DNA of 15,332 bases from NCBI GenBank assembly GCA_948944455.1, contig CARBES010000026.1, forward strand, positions 1-15,332, in the 5' to 3' direction. Every line of letters begins with the position of its first letter. Position 1 is the first letter of the stretch. Source of the stretch: an uncultured Candidatus Saccharibacteria bacterium (GTDB lineage Bacteria > Patescibacteriota > Saccharimonadia > Saccharimonadales > Saccharimonadaceae). The position numbers and the translations under genes are program-made. The notes under the pieces are model-generated. The model saw only the letters and a list, made by a program, of their open reading frames with translations, was not told where the DNA came from and ran no database searches. Below are positions 7,352-12,830 of the stretch, in pieces.

Positions 7352-7366
7352 CAACTTTATTGGAAA
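7352..7366. promoter_or_regulatory. Element similar to the XRE operator region
   Basis: CAACTTTATTGGAAA (7352-7366) matches CAACTTTGGTTGGAAA at 3965-3980 except for GG replaced by a single A. It has the same orientation relative to its promoter. It lies 13 bp upstream of the -10 of the mazG-like gene. Confidence 0.35.
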
Positions 7367-7375
7367 ATATCTGGG

Positions 7376-7403
7376 GTTATGGTGCCGATTTCGGCACCAT
7401 AAC
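7376..7403. repeat. Perfect 13-bp inverted repeat (hairpin)
   Basis: GTTATGGTGCCGA (7376-7388) and its exact complement (7391-7403) are separated by TT. Flanking GGG and CCC could extend the stem across a small bulge. No U-tract follows on either strand, so it is a poor intrinsic terminator. It lies between the DUF3892 stop and the mazG-like promoter. Confidence 0.85.
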
Positions 7404-7426
7404 TTCCCCCCGTATTAACTATCCGA

Positions 7427-7705
7427 TTAAAACTCGGGTAGGCTAAGTAAGTTGTTATCATAATGGCCGTCCGAATATGTCTGAACATATTTGATGCGGC
7501 CATTATTGCGAACTCCGCAATAGACACGGTGACCACTGGTTTCTACATAGGCCATACCATCCTTTTCTAGGAATTCTACAATTACCTCCCGCGCGCTAAT
7601 CCCAGTTTCTTGAGTAAACTGGTTGATCCACTTAAAATGGCTTATAGCTTCGCATGGATTACTGTGGTTGCCGTTATCTTTCCTAATTGCAATAATCTTA
7701 ATCAT
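7427..7705 (-). CDS. DUF3892 protein
   Basis: This 92-aa protein matches the DUF3892 pattern well: IKIIAIRKDNG at the start, an ISHFKWIN segment, then SAREVIVEFLEKDGMAYVE, RIKYVQTYSDGHYDNNLLSLPEF at the C-terminus. The RYIQT-ADG-DNLLSLP ending is diagnostic. The function of the family is not known; members are small, widespread and often found in mobile regions. ATG 7705 has AAAGGA 6 nt upstream. That site is directly preceded by GATAAGA, which can pair with TCTTATC in the leader (7745-7751), so expression may be controlled by RNA structure. No good promoter is visible directly upstream. Confidence 0.88.
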   Translation of the reverse strand: MIKIIAIRKDNGNHSNPCEAISHFKWINQFTQETGISAREVIVEFLEKDGMAYVETSGHRVYCGVRNNGRIKYVQTYSDGHYDNNLLSLPEF

Positions 7706-7723
7706 GGAAGATCCTTTCTTATC

Positions 7724-7842
7724 TTGATTAAAACCGAACTACATGATAAGATAGGAGTAGTTTAGTAACGCTATTCAAAACTAACTCCTATCTGACGCTC
7801 GTAAGTGTATCTTGTTCGTTTTAGATACAAAGGGCGTTTTTT
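7724..7842 (+). ncRNA. Possible plus-strand small RNA with terminator
   Basis: Plus strand: TTGATT (7724-7729), 17 bp, TAAGAT (7747-7752) preceded by TGA, then an expected start near 7759. After that comes a two-step hairpin: outer stem ACGCTC (7795-7800) with GGGCGT (7832-7837), inner stem TGTATCT (7806-7812) with AGATACA (7823-7829), followed at once by T6 (7837-7842). This is a convincing intrinsic terminator on a strand with no coding gene here, so a short RNA of about 85 nt is the simplest reading. The alternative is that these repeats act in the minus-strand leader of the DUF3892 gene. Confidence 0.4.
7795..7842 (+). terminator. Intrinsic terminator, plus strand
   Basis: Nested hairpin (ACGCTC/GGGCGT outside, TGTATCT/AGATACA inside) followed by TTTTTT. 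On the minus strand the same hairpin lacks a U-tract, so it would not end the winged-helix gene. Confidence 0.55.
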
Positions 7843-7858
7843 AGGGTGCCTAATTTGT

Positions 7859-8614
7859 TCACATTTTTCCTCCTTCCTGTCTATTTATCGCTTTCATGAC
7901 ATCTTCTCGTAGAGTCTTAATCCCTTCACTAAATTCGCCAACGCTGAGATCATAAGCATATTTTTTCGGGAAAATAACAACTACATCGGTGCCTGGGAGA
8001 CATAACTTAATCACTTCATCTACCCCCTCAGAAACGGAGGCAAGTTCGCTTTTCGCGTGCGAAGGCTCTTTCGCTATGTGTGCGAGCGAAGTTTTGGCTT
8101 CTGGTTTTATGCTGGGAATTTGTGGCAACTCAAGGTTAATCCTTCCGCGTTTCAAAACTCCAGCATATTCTGTAGACTTGATGAAGTTTCTAGCTGCTCG
8201 GTAAGAAACAGACTCACCGATTTCATAGCTCAAAACGAGGACTTTCTCGAAATTCTTTGGTAGTTTTTGACCATTGAAGTCGCCGAGAATTTTCGAATAT
8301 AGCACGGGCGATTGAATTGCCTGCATAAGATCCCGTGAGCGATCATGATTGTCTGACGCGACGAGTCGCTCACCAAGCGGGGAAAGATAGTAGCCGTTAC
8401 CATTATTAGACATAATACCGAAATGGATGCAAGCAGCCATTTTTGCCGCAACGATACCACTAGACTCACTGCAACCGAGGACATGCGCGGCATCATTGCG
8501 TGTATATGGTCCTTTTGCGAGCCGCTTTGAGAGCTCAGTTGCACAATTAACGGCATGCTCAAGCGTGACCGTTGGGTATGCGATAGTTCTTTTTTTTGCG
8601 GATTTACTCGACAT
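7859..8614 (-). CDS. Winged-helix DNA-binding protein of unknown family
   Basis: The first 90 residues or so of this 251-aa protein look like a winged helix: YTRNDAAHVLGCSESSG as the recognition part, AAKMAACIHFGIMSNNGN, then the wing GYYLSPLGERLV. The middle (about 95-170) is a helical domain I cannot assign. A charged linker with Lys/Ser/Glu leads to a C-terminal alpha/beta segment (DVVVIFPKKYAYDL). ATG 8614 is chosen because GGAGG lies 7 nt upstream; an in-frame ATG at 8632 comes before that site and would add six residues. The stop is TGA. The promoter is strong and embedded in GTAGTAAA repeats, suggesting autoregulation. A GGAAGGAGG in the last codons precedes a 13-codon GTG frame (7862), of doubtful meaning. 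Confidence 0.82.
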   Translation of the reverse strand: MSSKSAKKRTIAYPTVTLEHAVNCATELSKRLAKGPYTRNDAAHVLGCSESSGIVAAKMAACIHFGIMSNNGNGYYLSPLGERLVASDNHDRSRDLMQAIQSPVLYSKILGDFNGQKLPKNFEKVLVLSYEIGESVSYRAARNFIKSTEYAGVLKRGRINLELPQIPSIKPEAKTSLAHIAKEPSHAKSELASVSEGVDEVIKLCLPGTDVVVIFPKKYAYDLSVGEFSEGIKTLREDVMKAINRQEGGKM

Positions 8615-8638
8615 TATATTACCTCCGTCCATGTCTCT

Positions 8639-8667
8639 ATCTTACTGCTGTTTACTACTTATGTCAA
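8639..8667 (-). promoter_or_regulatory. Strong sigma-A promoter of the winged-helix gene
   Basis: Minus strand: consensus TTGACA (8662-8667), 17 bp, TAAGAT (8639-8644). Expected start near 8632, giving a leader of about 18 nt that contains the GGAGG site for ATG 8614. Confidence 0.85.
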
Positions 8668-8692
8668 CAGTTTTGTAGTAAATAGTAGTAAA
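8651..8692. repeat. GTAGTAAA operator-like repeats
   Basis: GTAGTAAA occurs twice in tandem at 8675-8682 and 8685-8692, exactly 10 bp apart (one helical turn). Its inverted copy TTTACTAC is at 8651-8658. The copies flank the -35 of the winged-helix gene, which fits cooperative binding of a regulator at this promoter. Confidence 0.55.
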
Positions 8693-8729
8693 ATTGAAAT
8701 GGGGAAGGGATTAGTGACGGAGTCTTTAG

Positions 8730-9402
8730 CTATTTCCCGAAATTGACGATATGTTGTTCCCTGGTGCCGTCTTCGGGGCGGGAGAGAGGAGATAGCTTCT
8801 CCGAGAGCGATTGGAAGGCTCTGGCCATAGCGGGAGAGTCAGGGATATTTTGGTAGATTCGGCTAAAATCACCTTTCTTCGTGATGAAGTGTGCTTCGGG
8901 TGGGATCTTGCGAATATGCCACTCTCCGGAAACCGAATGGGTAATGAAGGTATATATCGGGAGTTTTACATCGAGAAATCGACGAAGACATTCGGCGTGG
9001 TAACGGTTTTGTTCGACGGGGCTGAGAAAGGTGTGTTTACCATGATAATACTGCGTCCACTTTTTTGAGCGACCATCGCCGTAGATTTTGCCCTGATAGG
9101 TTTTGTGTTCGAAGACAAGGATGCCTTTTTTTCGAAAGAACAAGTAGATCAATTTCGGTGGTTTTATTGGTTTTGTCGGCTACGGGAATGTAGACATTGC
9201 GGAAAATCTGCGACTCAGGAACGCCAAGTCGGATAAGCTCACGGTAGAGAAAACGCTCCCCGCCCTGTCCAAGGGTTTTGTACTCATGGCGATTGCCGAG
9301 CATATCCCAAAGGTCGGAGAAAGTTAGCTGGTTGTGACGCAGTAGTAAAACGAAGTAAGCGGCAAGCGCGACGAGTGGAGCAATAATCAGGATTATTCTC
9401 AT
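8730..9402 (-). pseudogene. NERD nuclease-related membrane protein, frameshifted
   Basis: Two overlapping minus-strand frames (9037-9402 and 8730-9152) together form one NERD-domain protein. The first frame has a TM segment (residues 1-21), GQGGERFLYRELIRLG (E49) and TTEIDLLVLSKK (D85). It then runs out of register. The second frame continues KKGILVFEHKTYQGKIYG, supplying the E-x-K catalytic pair and the rest of the fold. The break is at A7 (T7 on the plus strand, 9126-9132). Removing one A joins the frames into exactly 224 codons (223 aa). A sequencing error, a true inactivating mutation, or slippage on the A7 run are all possible. ATG 9402 has no Shine-Dalgarno site; TGGTATAAT ends 7 nt upstream, so the mRNA is probably leaderless. 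Confidence 0.85.
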
Positions 9403-9409
9403 ATGTTAT

Positions 9410-9418
9410 ATTATACCA
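9410..9418 (-). promoter_or_regulatory. Leaderless-type extended -10 of the NERD gene
   Basis: The minus strand reads TGGTATAAT, with the hexamer ending 7 nt before ATG 9402. Start of transcription is expected at 9402-9403. It lies back to back with the promoter of the metallo-beta-lactamase-fold gene. Confidence 0.7.
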
Positions 9419-9432
9419 GTTGTCGGTCAGCA

Positions 9433-9441
9433 TGATATAAT
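9433..9441 (+). promoter_or_regulatory. Extended -10 promoter of the MBL-fold gene
   Basis: TGATATAAT, expected start near 9448, a leader of about 14 nt containing GGAGG. It is divergent from the NERD promoter with 14 bp between the two extended -10 elements. Confidence 0.7.
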
Positions 9442-9461
9442 AATTAAAAATGGAGGAAGTT

Positions 9462-10154
9462 ATGAAGTTAATGAAGTTGGAGCATTCGGGGATTGTGTTG
9501 GAGAAGGGTGGAAAGAAATTGGTTTTTGATCCGGTGGAGTTTGTAGCGACGCAGCCGGAGTTTGACAACGTGGCGGCGATCATTATTACGCATGCTCATA
9601 ATGACCACTTGCAGCCGGAACGGATCAGTGCGATTCTCGATCGGAATCCGGGAGCGAAGATCTTTGCACCGGAAGATGCGGCGACGGTGATTCGGAATGC
9701 TCTGGGCGCGGCAGATGTGGCGGTCGTGAAGGGCGGAGATGAGGCTTTTGTCGGCGGGGATGAGGTGACCGAGGGCTTTGTTGGAGAGTATGAAGGATTC
9801 CGGTTGGAATTCTTCGGGAAAGACCATGCGTCGGTCGTGGCGGGCAAAGTTCCCTGCCAAAATATCGGCGTAGTGGTCGACGGAAAGTTGACAAATCCGG
9901 GCGATTCGTTCGATTTATTAGAGATGAATGGGGCGGTGGAAGTTTTGCTGGTGCCAGAGGTGGCGCCGTGGACAAAGATGTCGGAAACGACGGAGTTTAT
10001 GAAGATTGCGAAGCCGCGGATGGTGGTGCCGGTTCATGATGGACTTTTGTCGGAGATGGGTAAGACGATTTATGACAACCTTTTGCGCGGAGCGTGCGAA
10101 GGGATGGGCGCAGAGTTTGCACCGCTGGGGATTGGGGAGAGCATTGAGATTTAG
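9462..10154 (+). CDS. MBL-fold metal-dependent hydrolase (UlaG-like)
   Basis: Cytosolic metallo-beta-lactamase-fold hydrolase of 230 aa. The binuclear metal site is complete: HAHNDH (H44, H46, D48, H49), H122 in FGKDHA, D148 in GDSF and H192 in VPVHDG. The compact size and LEHSGIVLEKGGKKLVFDP opening match the UlaG-like/Lactamase_B_3 group, whose members act on phosphodiesters, lactones or RNA; the substrate here cannot be told. ATG 9462 is chosen because GGAGG lies 5-6 nt upstream; the in-frame ATG 9450 comes before that site. The stop (TAG, 10152-10154) overlaps the stop of the convergent HD gene (TAA, 10153-10151), with no terminator between them, so antisense interference is likely. Confidence 0.92.
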   Translation: MKLMKLEHSGIVLEKGGKKLVFDPVEFVATQPEFDNVAAIIITHAHNDHLQPERISAILDRNPGAKIFAPEDAATVIRNALGAADVAVVKGGDEAFVGGDEVTEGFVGEYEGFRLEFFGKDHASVVAGKVPCQNIGVVVDGKLTNPGDSFDLLEMNGAVEVLLVPEVAPWTKMSETTEFMKIAKPRMVVPVHDGLLSEMGKTIYDNLLRGACEGMGAEFAPLGIGESIEI

Positions 10155-11578
10155 ATTAAAATTACAGGCGAAATTTCGACGCCAGGTTCTTCGGCGAGGG
10201 TATGCTCACGGGAAGAAATTTGGTTGATTTCGCAGTAGCGGTTCTTGAAGGCTTCCTCGCCGCGAAGAAGTGCACGGATTTCGGAGAGGAAGTTGCGATA
10301 CTCGTCGTCAGCATAGAACATGTTTTCTGGATCATCTTCGCTGTAGCGTTTAGAAAGTCGGCGAAAAGTATAATCGAGAAAGTCTTTGACGGTAGTTTCG
10401 GGCTGGCGGTCTTTTCCGACGAAGAAACTGCGCACGAAAACCATTTCGACGCGAGTGTTGCGGTCGGCGGAGGAAATGAGTTTGCCATAAGTCGAGCGCG
10501 GGGCGTCAGATTTTGAGGAACGGTGGTCTTCAATAGCTTCGGCAATGACATTAACTTCTTCTGGCGAGAAATAGTCATAAACTTTCGCGTCTTCGCGGAG
10601 AAGTTTAGCAGAGATGAACTCATGGCGATCGCTATCGATATGTTTGCTGAGGTCATGATAGGCGGCAATAATATAGATTAAGTTCGGGTCGAGGTTCAGA
10701 GAGAAAACATCATTAAGGAGAAAGCTGCGACGGATAACTTCGCGGATATGGAGAATGCCATGCGCACGGTCGTTTTTAGAGTATTGCGGCAGAATATTGG
10801 CTTCGACGTAAGTTCTAAGGCTAGGATTAACTGGTGCGAGATATTTGGAAAGTTGTTGCTCAAGCTCGAATGTGCGCTCAAGATGATTGACTTTTAGGAA
10901 GCGCTCGCGGAAAAGTTGTTCGTCGGAGGTAAGGTTTTGTAGGTCTTTGAGGGCAGCCTTAAATTCTGAATCGTCGAAGAACATTTTTCTCAGAGCATAG
11001 CCATTTTCGCCGTATTTAATAGCAAGATGCTGGCGGGCGTCGTTAATAACCTCGTCGAGAGAAAAGTTACTGAAGTTGCGCAGGCGGTAAGTATAAGTGC
11101 GGCGAAGCATAACATCAATGTTGATATTGCAATCAGCGGAAGTGATAATTTTGCCATAGATGCTGCGAGGCGGCTGATCGCGATGAGAGCGGTGGTCTTC
11201 GATGGCTTCGGCAATGGTTTCGATTTCGTCGGGACTTAGAAATTGCTTAAGGTTTTCGTCTTTGCGGAGGATTTCGGCGGAAACTTTCTCGTGGTGAGCA
11301 GCGTCGATGTGATGGCCGAGGTCATGATAGGCGGCGGCAGTATAGATAATGTTGGGATTGAGAGGCTGGGTGGGATTTTTGGCTTGGTTGGCTGCGTTGG
11401 CTGTGTTGGCTTGATTGGCGAATTCGAAACTGCGACGGATAACGTAGTTGATATGGCCGATTTGATGGCCCCACTCATTTTTGGAATACTGCGGGAGGAT
11501 GTGGGTTTCGATGTAGGATTTCAGCTGAGGATTGGCTTTTGAGATGTCGATTTCGTTATCGCGTGCGGTAGAGTTCAT
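10151..11578 (-). CDS. Tandem-duplicated HD-domain protein
   Basis: Protein of 475 aa made of two similar HD phosphohydrolase-like halves (about 17-230 and 250-455). Both have the sequence ILPQYSKN near their start and carry a full set of ligands: H42, H85-D86, H129, D149 in the first; H277, H308-D309, H352, D372 in the second. Shared blocks include AAYHDL, IAEAIEDHRS and Y-GK-I-SAD. HD proteins hydrolyse phosphate esters of nucleotides; the substrate here is unknown. The first copy has a Q/N/A-rich insert at about 54-71, encoded by a 9-bp tandem repeat. ATG 11578 is chosen: an upstream in-frame GTG at 11593 is part of the promoter (TATAAT 11585-11590). The -10 ends 6 nt before the ATG and no Shine-Dalgarno site exists, so the mRNA is probably leaderless. 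Confidence 0.9.
   Translation of the reverse strand: MNSTARDNEIDISKANPQLKSYIETHILPQYSKNEWGHQIGHINYVIRRSFEFANQANTANAANQAKNPTQPLNPNIIYTAAAYHDLGHHIDAAHHEKVSAEILRKDENLKQFLSPDEIETIAEAIEDHRSHRDQPPRSIYGKIITSADCNINIDVMLRRTYTYRLRNFSNFSLDEVINDARQHLAIKYGENGYALRKMFFDDSEFKAALKDLQNLTSDEQLFRERFLKVNHLERTFELEQQLSKYLAPVNPSLRTYVEANILPQYSKNDRAHGILHIREVIRRSFLLNDVFSLNLDPNLIYIIAAYHDLSKHIDSDRHEFISAKLLREDAKVYDYFSPEEVNVIAEAIEDHRSSKSDAPRSTYGKLISSADRNTRVEMVFVRSFFVGKDRQPETTVKDFLDYTFRRLSKRYSEDDPENMFYADDEYRNFLSEIRALLRGEEAFKNRYCEINQISSREHTLAEEPGVEISPVILI
11379..11420. repeat. 9-bp tandem repeat inside the HD gene
   Basis: Four full copies and a partial one of TTGGCTNNN (starting at 11379, 11388, 11397, 11406, 11415). It encodes an Ala-Asn-Xaa tripeptide repeat in the first HD domain. 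In-frame length variation is expected. Confidence 0.8.
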
Positions 11579-11584
11579 AAGTTG

Positions 11585-11590
11585 ATTATA
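11585..11590 (-). promoter_or_regulatory. Leaderless-type promoter of the HD gene
   Basis: Minus-strand TATAAT, 6 nt before ATG 11578. The hexamer overlaps the codons that would follow the upstream GTG at 11593, ruling that GTG out as a sensible start. Confidence 0.65.
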
Positions 11591-11652
11591 CACCAGTTTA
11601 CCGGCGAATTTGGAGTATTGTTGTCTAATTTAGGGAATAAGCATGATTAGTA

Positions 11653-11681
11653 TTGACTTTTTGAAGTATGTGTGCTATAAT
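11653..11681 (+). promoter_or_regulatory. Strong promoter of the DUF11-like gene
   Basis: TTGACT (11653-11658), 17 bp, TATAAT (11676-11681) with TGC directly before it. Expected start near 11688. The leader of about 147 nt is long for this window. Confidence 0.85.
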
Positions 11682-11690
11682 GATAGTATA

Positions 11691-11704
11691 GCCTAGCGCT
11701 AGGC
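11691..11704. promoter_or_regulatory. 14-bp perfect palindrome at the transcription start
   Basis: GCCTAGCGCTAGGC, a perfect palindrome beginning about 3 nt after the predicted start of the DUF11-like transcript. It could be an operator or a 5' stabilising hairpin. Confidence 0.5.
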
Positions 11705-11834
11705 ACCTTGAGAATGAGTTGGCAATCTTCTCTGTTATGGTAAGGATTGCGGATTTCGTGTGTGCTTTATTTTAAGACAAAGAACATACGATGACGCAAT
11801 TCTTATAACATATTTTATTTTGGAGGGGATCATC

Positions 11835-12515
11835 ATGTTGAAAAATCTGTTTTCGCGCAAGAATTGGTTCACTATCGCTAACGTTGCTTTGACGCTCGTC
11901 GCCATCGTGCTGATGGTCATCGCATTTCGTCCTCCGCAGAGGGTGCAGAGCGTAATTCCGCCATATGACAAAGATTGGGAGTTCCACTGCGCGGGCTTCA
12001 AAGTCGAGCAGAAAGCGCGTCTGGAAGGAGCAAAGGACTGGGATTCGTTTGAAGTGGCCGATGTAAGGGTTGGCGATGTCGTTCAGTTCCAGACCCAATA
12101 CCAAAACTGGGACGAGGAGACTCAATATCATGTCATCATGTCGCTTTCATGGACTAAGGGTCTGGAGTTTGTGCCTGATTCGGTGCGTTTTTACAACGCT
12201 AACTGCCCCGACGGAATTTCAGTTCCGGACCCTGTCTTGACGTATTACGCCGACGGTGGCACGGGTTTTGACTTCGACTTGGGTAGTTACACCGAGGATG
12301 CAAACACTTATCTGCGTTTTTCGGCCGTTATAACCGAGATCGAACCGTGGGAAGGCAGAGCATGCTTCGCGACCGTGAAAAACGACGGTATTTCACTGAC
12401 CTCCACGGCGGTTATTAAGCATGTCAAACCGGCCCTGGATTCCACAATGGAAGATGGCTCAGCCGAACCGGTATCGAATTCCACGGTGGAAGTTGGTTCG
12501 TCAGAAGATGGTTAA
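11835..12515 (+). CDS. Membrane-anchored DUF11-like surface protein
   Basis: 226 aa. A short basic N-terminus (KNLFSRKNW) and a hydrophobic segment at about 12-30 serve as signal anchor; the rest would be outside. The main domain (about 70-190) resembles the DUF11/conserved-repeat beta-sandwich: VRVGDVVQFQTQYQN, SLSWTKGLEFVPDSVRFYNA, then FDLGSY and YLRFSAVI. Such domains occur in surface and adhesion-related proteins. The tail is acidic and Ser-rich with a repeated short unit (STMEDGS / STVEVGS). Cysteines at three places outside the membrane could form disulphides. ATG 11835 has GGAGGGG 6 nt upstream. It is followed by a hairpin terminator. Role in host or cell contact is an inference. Confidence 0.85.
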   Translation: MLKNLFSRKNWFTIANVALTLVAIVLMVIAFRPPQRVQSVIPPYDKDWEFHCAGFKVEQKARLEGAKDWDSFEVADVRVGDVVQFQTQYQNWDEETQYHVIMSLSWTKGLEFVPDSVRFYNANCPDGISVPDPVLTYYADGGTGFDFDLGSYTEDANTYLRFSAVITEIEPWEGRACFATVKNDGISLTSTAVIKHVKPALDSTMEDGSAEPVSNSTVEVGSSEDG

Positions 12516-12537
12516 AGTGCTAATTCATTCGTTTCCT

Positions 12538-12568
12538 GGGCTCCTCTTCGGAGGGGCCCGCGCCTTTT
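12538..12568 (+). terminator. Hairpin terminator after the DUF11-like gene
   Basis: A 9-bp stem GGGCTCCTC (12538-12546) with GAGGGGCCC (12551-12559), one G-U pair, closed by a TTCG tetraloop, followed by GCGCCTTTT. The stem is strong but the T-run short. Confidence 0.6.
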
Positions 12569-12640
12569 GCTGACCTAGTTGCGGTTTTATTTACGTCTTG
12601 CATTTTGCTGACTCAAGGTGGCGGATTTTGACGCTTATGC

Positions 12641-12669
12641 CTGACAAGATTGGCGCGGCGTGATAGAAT
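12641..12669 (+). promoter_or_regulatory. Promoter of tRNA-Pro(GGG)
   Basis: CTGACA (12641-12646), 17 bp, TAGAAT (12664-12669) preceded by TGA (extended -10). Expected start near 12676, about 60 nt before the mature tRNA. It probably also drives the ABC exporter gene. Confidence 0.6.
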
Positions 12670-12737
12670 AAGAGGGTAGCGTCATTCGGCTTCAGGAGCT
12701 CGTCTTCGGGCTGTCTTTGGTCTGTTCGGCGCAATGT

Positions 12738-12812
12738 CGGGGCTTAGCGCAGTGGTAGCGCGCACGCCTGGGGGGCGTGAGGTCGCCAGTTCGATCCTGG
12801 TAGCCCCGACCA
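12738..12812 (+). tRNA. tRNA-Pro(GGG)
   Basis: Reads proline CCC/CCU codons. Acceptor CGGGGCT pairs with AGCCCCG, discriminator A, encoded CCA (12810-12812). The anticodon stem CACGC/GCGTG closes loop CTGGGGG, giving GGG. C1-G72 is present. An ABC exporter gene begins 18 nt downstream on the same strand. Confidence 0.96.
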
Positions 12813-12830
12813 TTTAGAGGTTTATAATTT

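Noticed and set aside
7724..7842. tracrRNA-like RNA because of an antirepeat-like hairpin and a U-tract terminator
   Set aside because: No Cas gene or CRISPR array is in the window and no repeat to pair with is visible.
7821..7862. 13-codon GTG frame after the winged-helix gene, behind GGAAGGAGG
   Set aside because: The purine-rich site is also coding (Glu-Gly-Gly) and the peptide is too short to judge; recorded only as a remark.
9037..9402. Two separate small genes at 9037-9402 and 8730-9152
   Set aside because: Together they form one continuous NERD domain; the second frame has no start signal of its own and begins inside the domain.
11579..11593. GTG at 11593 as the start of the HD gene
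   Set aside because: The next codons are the TATAAT promoter hexamer, so transcription would begin downstream of this GTG.
2501..12812. Direct repeat between the 3' ends of tRNA-Pro(TGG) and tRNA-Pro(GGG) as attachment sites of an integrated element
   Set aside because: Only GCCCCGACCA (10 nt) is shared, as expected for homologous tRNAs, and no integrase is present.
12823..12828. TATAAT just before the ABC exporter as its promoter
   Set aside because: It ends 2 nt before the ATG, so transcripts would start inside the coding region; the tRNA promoter is more likely.
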